Shown here: in pieces, positions 51,215 to 61,900 of the stretch | Layout: each line of letters starts with the position of its first letter | Numbering within the stretch: position 1 is the first letter of the stretch | Source: Rhabditoides inermis | Taxonomy: Eukaryota > Nematoda > Chromadorea > Rhabditida > Rhabditidae | Reading direction: 5' to 3' | DNA length: 64,000 nucleotides | NCBI GenBank assembly: GCA_963966185.1 | Contig: CAWZYM010000078.1 | Coordinates: forward strand, 148,501 to 212,500 | Notes under the pieces: model-generated | Told to the model about the DNA's origin: nothing | The model's database searches: none | The model's input: only the letters and a program-made list of their open reading frames with translations | Made by a program: the position numbers and the translations under genes

Positions 51215-54200
51215 CAGCTGATCGCAGGTGATCGCAGCTGATCGCAGCTGATCGCAGCTGATCCCAGCTGTTCCCAGCTGATCCCAGCTGATCGCAGCTG
51301 ATCACAGCTGATCCCAGCTGATCCCAGCAGATCCCAGCTGATCCCAGCTGATCCCAGCTGATCGCAGCTGATCGCAGCTGATCACAGCTGGTCGCAGTTG
51401 ATCGCAGCTGATCACAGCTGATCGCAGCTGATCGCAGCTGATCACAGCTGATCGCAGCTGATCACAGCTGATCCCAGCTGTTCCCAGCTGATCCCAGCTG
51501 ATCGCAGCTGATCACAGCTCATCCCAGCTCATCCCAGCTCATCCCAGCTGATCCCAGCTGATCCCAGCTGATCCCAGCTGATCACATCTGATCGCAGCTG
51601 ATCACAGCTGATCGCAGCTGATCGCAGCTGATCGCAGCTGATCGCAGCTGATCACAGCTGATCCCAGCTGTTCCCAGCTGATCCCAGCTGATCCCAGCTG
51701 ATCCCAGCTGATCCCAGCTGATCGCAGCTGATCGCAGCTGATCACAGCTGGTCGCAGTTGATCCCAGCTGATCCCAGCTGATCCCAGCTGATCCCAGCTG
51801 ATCTCAGATTTCAGCTGAAAACAATGACTTTAGAATCTACACAATTAGTTTAGAACATACACAATGAGTTTAGAATCTACACAATGAGTTTAGAATCTAC
51901 ACAATGCGTTTAGAATCTACACAATGCGTTTAGAATCTACACAATGAGTTAAGAATCTACACAATGGTTTCAAAATCTACACAATGGTTTCAAAATCTAC
52001 ACAATGAGTTTAGAATCTACACAATGAGTTTAGTATCTACACAATGAGTTTAGAAACTATACAATGTGTTTAAAATCTACACAATCAGTTTAGAATCTAC
52101 ACAATGGGTTTAGAATCGACACAATGAGTCTACACAATGGTTTCAAAATCTACACAATGAGTTAAGAATCTACACAATGGTTTCAAAATCTACACAATGG
52201 TTTCAAAATCTACACAATGAGTTTAGAATCTACATAATGAGTTTAGAATCTACACAATGAGTTTACTATCTACACAATGAGTTTAGAATCTACACAATGA
52301 GTTTAGAATCTACACAATGAGTTTAGAATCTACACAATGAGTTTAGAATCTACACAATGAATATAGAATCTACACTGATTCCAGCTGATCCCAGCTGATC
52401 CCAGCTGATCCCAGCTGATCCCAGCTGATACCAGCTGATCCCAGCTGATTCCAGCTGATTCCAGCTGATCCCAGCTGATCCCAGCTGATTCCAGCTGATT
52501 CCAGCTGATCCCAGCTGATCCCAGCTGATTCCAGCTGATTCCAGCTGATCCCAGCTGATCCCAGCTGATCCCAGCTGATCCCAGCTGATCCCAGCTGATT
52601 CCAGCTGATCCCAGCTGATCCCAGCTGATTCCAGCTGATTCCAGCTGGGATCAGATTTCAGCTGAAAAAATGAGTTTAGAATCTACACAATGAGTTTAGA
52701 ACCTACACAATGAGTTTAGAATCTACACAATGAGTTTAGAATCTACACAATGCGTTTAGAATCTACACAATGTGTTTAGAATCTACACAATGAGTTTAGA
52801 ATCTACACAATGTGTTTAGAATCTACACAATGCGTTTAGAATCTACACAATGGATTAAGAATCTACACAATGCGTTTAGAATCTACACAATGAGTTAAGA
52901 ATCTACACAATGGTTTCAAAATCTACACAATGGTTTCAAAATGTGTTTGTGTTTAAAATCTACACAATCAGTTTAGAATCTTCACAATGGGTTTAGAATC
53001 GACACAATGAGTTTACAATCTACACAATGAGTTTAGAATCTACACAATGGGTATAGAATCTACACAATGAGTTCTACACTGATTCCAGCTGATCCCAGCT
53101 GATCCCAGCTGATCCCAGCTGATTTCAGCTGATCCCAGCTGATTCCAGCTGATCCCAGCTGATCCCCGCTGATTCCAGCTGATTCCAGCTGATTCCAGCT
53201 GATCCCAGCTGATTCCAGCTGATTCCAGCTGATTCCAGCTGATTCCAGCTGATTCCAGCTGATCCCAGCTGATCCCAGCTGATCCCAGCTGATCCCAGCT
53301 GATTCCAGCTGATCCCAGCTGATCCCAGCTGATTCCAGCTGATTCCAGCTGGGATCAGATTTCAGCTGAAAAAATGAGTTTAGAATCTACACAATGAGTT
53401 TAGAACCTACACAATGAGTTTAGAATCTACACAATGAGTTTAGAATCCACACAATGCGTTTAGAATCTACACAATGTGTTTAGAATCTACACAATGAGTT
53501 TAGAAACTACACAATGTGTTTAGAATCTACACAATGCGTTTAGAATCTACACAATGAGTTAAGAATCTATACAATGCGTTTAGAATCTACACAATGAGTT
53601 AAGAATCTACACAATGGTTTCAAAATCTACACAATGGTTTCAAAATCTACACAATCAGTTTAGAATCTACACAATGGGTTATGGTTTCAAAATCTACACA
53701 ATGAGTTTAGAATCTACACAATGGGTTTAGAATCGACACAATGAGTTTACAACCTACACAATGAGTTTAGAATCTACACAATGGGTATAGAATCTACACA
53801 ATGAGTTCAATGAGTTAAGAATCTACACAATGAGTTTAGAATCTACACAATGGTTTCAAAATCTACACAATAGTTTCAAAATCTACACAATGAGTTTAGA
53901 ATCTACACAATGAGTTTACAATCTACACAATGAGTTTAGAAACTACACAATGCATATAGAATCTACACTGATCCCAGCTGATCCCAGCTGATCCCAGCTG
54001 ATCCCAGCTGAGAGTTAAGAATCTACACAATGCGTTTAGAATCTACACAATGAGTTAAAAATCTACACAATGGTTTCAAAATCTACACAATGGTTTCAAA
54101 ATCTACACAATGAGTTTAAAATCTACACAATGAGTTTAGAATCTACACAATGATTTTAAAATCTACACAATGAGTTTAGAATCTACACAATGTGTTTAGA

Positions 54201-54512
54201 ATCTACACAATGGTTTCAAAATCTACACAATGAGTTTAGAATCTACACAATGAGTTTACAATCTACACAATGAGTTTAGAATCTACACAATGCATATAGA
54301 ATCTACACTGATCCCAGCTGATCCCAGCTGATCCCAGCTGATCCCAGCTGATCCCAGCTGAGAGTTAAGAATCTACACAATGCGTTTAGAATCTACACAA
54401 TGAGTTAAGAATCTACACAATGGTTTCAAAATCTACACAATGGTTTCAAAATCTACACAATGAGTTTAGAATCTACACAATGAGTTTAGAATCTACACAA
54501 TGAGTTTAAAAT
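51215..54512 (+). repeat. Minisatellite palindrome, left half
   Basis: Alternating blocks of a 10-bp repeat (CAGCTGATCC with C/G/A/T variation) and a 20-bp repeat (AGAATCTACACAATGAGTTT and variants such as ATGGTTTCAA). 10-bp blocks lie at about 51,215-51,805, 52,376-52,650, 53,085-53,355, 53,968-54,011 and 54,309-54,361; 20-bp blocks fill between them. The joining sequence TCAGATTTCAGCTGAAAA recurs at block boundaries, so the two repeats amplify as one composite unit. Confidence 0.95.
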
Positions 54513-56315
54513 CTGTGTAGATTCAACTCATTGTGTAGATTCTAAACGCATTGTGTAGATTCTTAACTCATTGTGTAGATTCTAAACGCATTGTGTAGAT
54601 TCTAAACACATTGTGTAGATTCTAAACGCATTGTGTAGATTCTAAACTCATTGTGTAGATTCTAAACTCATTGTGTATGTTCTAAACTAATTGTGTAGAT
54701 TCTAAACTCATTGTTTTCAGCTGAAATCTGATCCCAGCTGGAATCAGCTGGAATCAGCTGGGATCAGCTGGGATCAGCTGGAATCAGCTGGGATCAGCTG
54801 GGATCAGCTGGGATCAGCTGGGATCAGCTGGAATCAGCTGGAATCCGCTGGGATCAGCTGGAATCAGCTGGGATCAGCTGGAATCAGCTGGAATCAGCTG
54901 GGATCAGCTGGGATCAGCTGGAATCAGCTGGAATCAGCTGGGATCAGCTGGGATCAGCTGGGATCAGCTGGGATCAGCTGGGATCAGCTGGGATCAGCTG
55001 GGATCAGCTGGGATCAGCTGGAATCAGTGTAGATTCTATATTCATTGTGTAGATTCTAAACTCATTGTGTAGATTCTAAACTCATTGTGTAGATTCTAAA
55101 CTCATTGTGTAGATTCTAAACTCATTGTGTAGATTTCGAAACCATTGTGTAGATTTTGAAACCATTGTGTAGATTCTTAACTCATTGTGTAGATTCTAAA
55201 CGCATTGTGTAGATTCTTAACTCATTGTGTAGATTCTAAACGCATTGTGTAGATTCTAAACACATTGTGTAGATTCTAAACGCATTGTGTAGATTTTGAA
55301 ACCATTGTGTAGATTTTGAAACCATTGTGTAGATTTTTAACTCATTGTGTAGATTCTTAACGCATTGTGTAGATTCTCAACGCATTGTGTAGATTCTAAA
55401 CGCATTGTGTAGATTCTAAACACATTGTGTAGATTCCAAACTCATTGTGTAGATTCTAAACACATTGTGTAGATTTTGAAACCATTGTGTAGATTTTGAA
55501 ACCATTGTGTAGATTCTTAACTCATTGTGTAGATTCTAAACGCATTGTGTAAATTCTTAACTCATTGTGTAGATTCTAACCGCATTGTGTAGATTCTAAA
55601 CACATTGTGTAGATTCTAAACTCATTGTGTAGATTCTAAACACATTGTGTAGATTCTAAACTCATTGTGTAGATTCTAAACACATTGTGTAGATTCTTAA
55701 CTCATTGTGTAGATTCTATACCCATTGTGTAGATTCTAAACTCATTGTGTAGATTGTAAACTCATTGTGTCGATTCTAAACCCATTGTGTAGATTCTAAA
55801 CACATTGTGTAGATTTTGAAACCATTGTGTAGATTTTGAAACCATTGTGTAGATTCTTAACTCATTGTGTAGATTCTAAACGCATTGTGTAGATTCTTAA
55901 CTCATTGTGTAGATTCTAAACGCATTGTGTAGATTATAAACACATTGTGTAGATTATAAACTCATTGTGTAGATTCTAAACACATTGTGTAGATTCTAAA
56001 CGCATTGTGTAGATTCTAAACTCATTGTGTAGATTCTAAACTCATTGTGTAGGTTCTAAACTCATTGTGTAGATTCTAAACTCATTTTTTTCAGCTGAAA
56101 TCTGATCCCAGCTGGAATCAGCTGGAATCAGCTGGGATCAGCTGGAATCAGCTGGGATCAGCTGGGATCAGCTGGGATCAGCTGGGATCAGCTGGAATCA
56201 GCTGGAATCAGCTGGGATCAGCTGGAATCAGCTGGAATCAGCTATGATCAGCTGGGATCAGCTGGAATCAGCTGGAATCAGCTGGGATCAGCTGGGATCA
56301 GCTGGGATCAGCTAA
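54513..56315 (-). repeat. Minisatellite palindrome, right half
   Basis: The same two repeats in inverse orientation: TGTGTAGATTCTAAACTCAT blocks (54,513-54,715 and 55,028-56,090) and GGATCAGCTG blocks (54,720-55,027 and 56,100-56,315). The switch falls within AATCTGTGTAGATTCAAC with no spacer, so the two halves could form a cruciform of several kilobases. Confidence 0.95.
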
Positions 56316-56392
56316 GATCCGTGTGAGGCTGTCATGCACGGCAACATGTTCATCGGAACGTGTATAGGAGGTGTGTGAGCACATCTCGAAAC

Positions 56393-56444
<52 letters not shown>

Positions 56445-56772
56445 AGGAAGGATAGGGGCCATAGGGACCGCTGCTGCGGTACAGTTGCGAGTGGGTGATA
56501 GTGAGGCAAGCGACACGATCACGTGTGAGGCTGTCATACACGGCAACATGTTCATCGGAACGTATGGGGAGGTGTGTGAGCACATCTCGAAACTGATAGA
56601 GAGAGAGAGAGAGAGAGAGAGGGGGGGAAGGATAGGGGCCATAGGGACCGCTGCTGCGGTACAGTTGCGAGTGGTGATAGTGAGGCAAGCGACACGATCA
56701 CGTGTGAGGCTGTCATGCACGGCAACATGTTCATCGGAACGTGTGTGGAGGTGTGTGAGCACATCTCGAAAC

Positions 56773-56813
<41 letters not shown>

Positions 56814-57066
56814 AGCTTTTCAGGCGTGTATCGCATACGGTATCATCCTTGTGATTGTCATCTCTTACTTCCTCTACACCCTTTACGAGATCGGATGGAA
56901 CGAGGTACGTCATACTGTATCCTACTGTAGCCTACAGTATACCTACAGTACCCATTTCCAGGCTACGCGCGAGTTGACGTCGGCATCTCATGTGTGGAAG
57001 ATGTTCAAGAAGGAGTTTGATCCCGTCGTCAACCTCTTCACGAATCAATATCGCAGGCTTATATAA
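56316..57066 (+). CDS. 3' part of a small membrane-protein gene with a triplicated exon
   Basis: The last two exons are clear. After a TTTTCAG at about 56,822 the frame reads CIAYGIILVIVISYFLYTLY, a single transmembrane helix. After a 60-odd-bp intron starting at 56,905 it ends SHVWKMFKKEFDPVVNLF...QYRRLI and TAA at 57,064-57,066. Upstream, a segment with GNMFIGT (frame EAVIHGNMFIGTYGE) is present three times (56,320-56,380, 56,476-56,573, 56,665-56,755). Each copy is followed by the same intron start GTGTGTGAG, a (GA)n tract and, for the first two, a common acceptor GGTACAG. The third copy has a 1-bp deletion (GAGTGGTGATAG for GAGTGGGTGATAG), which shifts its frame. The first copy is cut by the minisatellite domain, so the 5' part of the gene is lost or lies beyond it. 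Family not recognised. Confidence 0.45.
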
Positions 57067-57184
57067 TAATATGCGCCTCACTTATGAAAACCTAATTTTC
57101 TGTCCACTAGCACACTGTCACATAGTGAGAGGTTCACTATGTGTGCACTCGTCTTAGTACACTCTAGTATAGGACAACAGGGCT

Positions 57185-57290
57185 TCTTAACCGACAGAGG
57201 CGCGGTACCGACAGAGGCGCGGTACCGACAGAGGCGCGGTACCAGCGGTACCAGCGGTACCAGCGGTACCGACAGTACCGACAGTACGTA
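57185..57290. repeat. Short GGTACC-rich minisatellite
   Basis: Three copies of GACAGAGGCGCGGTACC followed by AGCGGTACC and ACAGTACCG-type units. Every unit holds a GGTACC or GTAC core. Confidence 0.85.
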
Positions 57291-57299
57291 CGTAGTGCC

Positions 57300-57920
57300 T
57301 GGGAGTGAAAGGGACCAAAGAGTGGCCATTCCAGGTGGGAACTACACCAACCGAGACCGAGAAGAGCAGCTGAGACTGAGCCCCGAGAGATGGAAGCCGT
57401 TGCGACGCCGCCGTGCTCACTCTCTATCGCACGCCGTCATCCTACCAAGCTACAGTAACCCGACAGCCGCGGGATACAAGAGCGCGCCCGTTAGACGCGA
57501 CGCCCCGCCCCCTTACATCGGTGATTGGCCCCAACCACCTCTGATACACCAACGCATCCCATCCGTTGACCCCAGGTGCCCTTACTGTATGTGCTCTCGC
57601 CTTCCCATGTGTTATCACCCAGACTGCGTATCAACCGGGTAGATCGACCCGCCCCCAGCAGACCAGTATTTAAGGGTCTCACCCGACCCATTCATCAGTT
57701 CTTACGGGAGTTCTCATTCCGGAGTTCTCATGTCAAGGGTGACTTGTGATATCGCTCGTGCTCATATTTGTATTTACTCGCTCAGTCATCTCGCTCTCTA
57801 GATAAAACTTTATTCTCTTATGTGTTTTGTCATTGCTGCTAAGTTCACACATACACATACAAGCCTCTGTTGCTCGCACACCCTTCCGCTCGTCACTACA
57901 CTATCAATAACGCACAGTGC
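57300..57920 (+). other. LTR-like stretch with an upstream open frame
   Basis: A 167-codon frame (57,139-57,642) ends with Cys/Pro-rich RCPYCMCSRLPMCYHPDC and has no recognised domain. Right after it come a TATA-like GTATTTAAGGGT (57,667-57,678), a duplicated GGAGTTCTCAT motif and an AT-rich signal near 57,802-57,815. This resembles the promoter and R region of a retrotransposon LTR. TGTT near 57,609 and ACA near 57,915 could be its ends. No second LTR, primer-binding site or pol was found, so this is tentative. Confidence 0.25.
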
Positions 57921-58134
57921 TAACAAATCTTTACAAATATATTTATTCTATTATTATGAATGATAATACTCCAACAAAATATACGACTCTTCTATGTGAG
58001 CACAACAAAATCTGAGTGAATCACTCGAAAATCAATACAAAACGCTAACTGTGAAACTACATCGAAACACAATCGAGGGTAATACTAACAAAAACAACGG
58101 GACAAAACCAAAAGAACTGGGTACGGAAACACAA
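57921..58134. other. AT-rich spacer, no gene seen
   Basis: Low-complexity AT-rich sequence without coding character, before the GA-rich repeat. Confidence 0.4.
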
Positions 58135-58730
58135 CCAAGGGAGAGGAGAGGGAGAGGGGGGGAAAGGGAGGGAAGGAGAGGTAGGGAGGAAGAGGGAGGG
58201 AGGGAGAGGGAGGGAGGGAGAGGTAAAGAGGGAGAAGGAGCGATGGAGAGGGAAGGAAAGGGAGGGAAGGAAAGGGGGTGAGGAAGGGAGAGAGACAGCA
58301 ACAGAGACACAGAGAGAGCCAGAGAGATGTGATAGAAGGATGGAGCGAAGGAGAACGAGTGATTGTGGGAGAGAGGGAGAGAGGGAGAGATGGAGAGAGG
58401 GAGAGAGGGAGAGAGGGAGAGAGGGAGAGAGGGAGAGAGGGAGAGAGGGAGAGAGGGAGAGAGGGAGAGAAGGAGAGAGGGAGAGAGGGAGAGGGAGAGA
58501 GAGGGAGAGAGAGGGAGAGAGAGAGAGAGGGGAGAGAGGGGGAGAGAGGGGGGAGAGGGGGAGAGAGGGAAAGAGAGGGGGAGAGAGGGGGAGAGAGGGG
58601 AGAGAGGGAGAGAGAGGGGGAGAGAAGGAGAAGGAGAGGGAGATACAGGAAACAAACAGGGGGGAAACAAGGAGAGTGGTGAGATGAGAAAAGGGAGAAA
58701 GGGTTTAGAGAGAGAAAAAAACTATAAGAA
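58135..58730. repeat. Purine-rich (GAGGGAGA)n repeat
   Basis: About 600 bp of nearly pure purine on the plus strand, mainly GGGAGAGA and GAGG units. All reading frames are open only because of composition (Arg/Glu/Gly one way, Ser/Leu/Pro the other). Homopurine tracts of this kind can form triplex DNA. Confidence 0.95.
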
Positions 58731-58901
58731 TGACTAGAAATCAAAGAATAAGAATAACTCACGAGAGAGTCTTCTCAACAGCACGAGATCTCCTTGAATT
58801 CCGTTCATGGAAGTCGCCGCCGCCGAGGGATTGAAGACCGGAAAACATAACGTTTTCCGGTGGTTCCGAAAAGAAACTCATAGAGTTTCATATTCAAAAC
58901 C

Positions 58902-61900
58902 ACGTAGCCACCAACAAGCAAACGGGAAACACCCGAAATCTCGCTTGGACTACACTCACCAACTACATAGCCACCGACAAGCAGACGGGAAACACCCGAA
59001 ACCTCGCTTGGACTACACTCACCAACTACGTAGCCACCGACAAGCAGACGGGAAACCCCCGAAATCTCGCTTGGACTACACTCACCAACTACATAGCCAC
59101 CGACAAGCAGACGGGAAACACCCGAAATCTCGCTTGGACTACACACTAACTACATAGCCACCAACAAGCAAACGGGAAACCCCCGAAATCTCGCTTGGAC
59201 TACACACTAACTACATAGCCACCAACAAGCAAACGGGAAACACCCGAAATCTCGCTTGGACTACACTCACCAACTACATAGCCACCGACAAGCAGACGGG
59301 AAACACCCGAAATCTCGCTTGGACTACACTCACCAACTACATAGCCACCGACAAGCAGACGGGAAACACCCGAAACCTCGCTTGGACTACACTCACCAAC
59401 TACGTAGCCACCGACAAGCAGACGGGAAACCCCCGAAATCTCGCTTGGACTACACTCACCAACTACATAGCCACCGACAAGCAGACGGGAAACACCCGAA
59501 ATCTCGCTTGGACTACACACTAACTACATAGCCACCAACAAGCAAACGGGAAACCCCCGAAATCTCGCTTGGACTACACACTAACTACATAGCCACCAAC
59601 AAGCAAACGGGAAACACCCGAAATCTCGCTTGGACTACACTCACCAACTACATAGCCACCGACAAGCAGACGGGAAACACCCGAAATCTCGCTTGGACTA
59701 CACTCACCAACTACATAGCCACCGACAAGCAGACGGGAAACCCCCGAAATCTCGCTTGGACTACACTCACCAACTACATAGCCACCGACAAGCAGACGGG
59801 AAACACCCGAAATCTCGCTTGGACTACACACACCAACTACATAGCCACCGACAAGCAGACGGGAAACCCCCGAAATCTCGCTTGGACTACACACTAACTA
59901 CATAGCCACCAACAAGCAAACGGGAAACACCCGAAATCTCGCTTGGACTACACTCACCAACTACATAGCCACCGACAAGCAGACGGAAACCCCCGAAATC
60001 TCGCTTGGACTACACACTAACTACATAGCCACCAACAAGCAAACGGGAAACTCCCGAAATCTCGCTTGGACTACACTCACCAACTACATAGCCACCGACA
60101 AGCAGACGGGAAACACCCGAAATCTCGCTTGGACTACACTCACAAACTACATAGCCACCGACAAGCAGACGGGAAACACCCGAAATCTCGCTTGGACTAC
60201 ACTCACCAACTACATAGCCACCGACAAGCAGACGGGAAACACCCGAAATCTCGCTTGGACTACACTCACCAACTATATAGCCACCGACAAGCAGACGGGA
60301 AACCCCCGAAATCTCGCTTGGACTACACTCACCAACTACATAGCCACCGACAAGCAGACGGGAAACACCCGAAATCTCGCTTGGACTACACTCACCAACT
60401 ACGTAGCCACCGACAAGCAGACGGGAAACCCCCGAAATCTCGCTTGGACTACACTCACCAACTACATAGCCACCGACAAGCAGACGGGAAACACCCGAAA
60501 TCTCGCTTGGACTACACACTAACTACATAGCCACCAACAAGCAAACGGGAAACCCCCGAAATCTCGCTTGGACTACACACTAACTACATAGCCACCAACA
60601 AGCAAACGGGAAACACCCGAAATCTCGCTTGGACTACACTCATCAACTACATAGCCACCGACAAGCAGACGGGAAACACCCGAAATCTCGCTTGGACTAC
60701 ACTCACCAACTACATAGCCACCGACAAGCAGACGGGAAACCCCCGAAATCTCGCTTGGACTACACTCACCAACTACATAGCCACCGACAAGCAGACGGGA
60801 AACACCCGAAATCTCGCTTGGACTACACACACCAACTACATAGCCACCGACAAGCAGACGGGAAACCCCCGAAATCTCGCTTGGACTACACACTAACTAC
60901 ATAGCCACCAACAAGCAAACGGGAAACACCCGAAATCTCGCTTGGACTACACTCACCAACTACATAGCCACCGACAAGCAGACGGGAAACCCCCGAAATC
61001 TCGCTTGGACTACACACTAACTACATAGCCACCAACAAGCAAACGGGAAACTCCCGAAATCTCGCTTGGACTACACTCACCAACTACATAGCCACCGACA
61101 AGCAGACGGGAAACACCCGAAATCTCGCTTGGACTACACTCACCAACTACATAGCCACCGACAAGCAGACGGGAAACACCCGAAATCTCGCTTGGACTAC
61201 ACTCACCAACTACATAGCCACCGACAAGCAGACGGGAAACACCCGAAATCTCGCTTGGACTACACACTAACTACATAGCCACCAACAAGCAAACGGGAAA
61301 CCCCCGAAATCTCGCTTGGACTACACACTAACTACATAGCCACCAACAAGCAAACGGGAAACACCCGAAATCTCGCTTGGACTACACACTAACTACATAG
61401 CCACCAACAAGCAAACGGGAAACCCCCGAAATCTCGCTTGGACTACACTCACCAACTACATAGCCACCAACAAGCAAACGGGAAACCCCCGAAATCTCGC
61501 TTGGACTACACACACCAACTACATAGCCACCGACAAGCAGACGGGAAACCCTCGAAATCTCGCTTGGACTACACACTAACTACATAGCCACCAACAAGCA
61601 AACGGGAAACACCCGAAATCTCGCTTGGACTACACTCACCAACTACATAGCCACCGACAAGCAGACGGGAAACCCCCGAAATCTCGCTTGGACTACACAC
61701 TAACTACATAGCCACCAACAAGCAAACGGGAAACTCCCGAAATCTCGCTTGGACTACACTCACCAACTACATAGCCACCGACAAGCAGACGGGAAACACC
61801 CGAAATCTCGCTTGGACTACACTCACAAACTACATAGCCACCGACAAGCAGACGGGAAACACCCGAAATCTCGCTTGGACTACACTCACCAACTACATAG

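Noticed and set aside
56298..56836. Minus-strand frames with Ser/Leu repeats and Cys-Ser-His-Thr-Ser motifs
   Set aside because: Antisense shadows of the triplicated exon and its GA tracts.
58032..58762. Arg/Glu/Gly and Ser/Leu/Pro rich frames of 112-225 codons
   Set aside because: Translation of a purine-rich simple repeat; no splice context and no domain.
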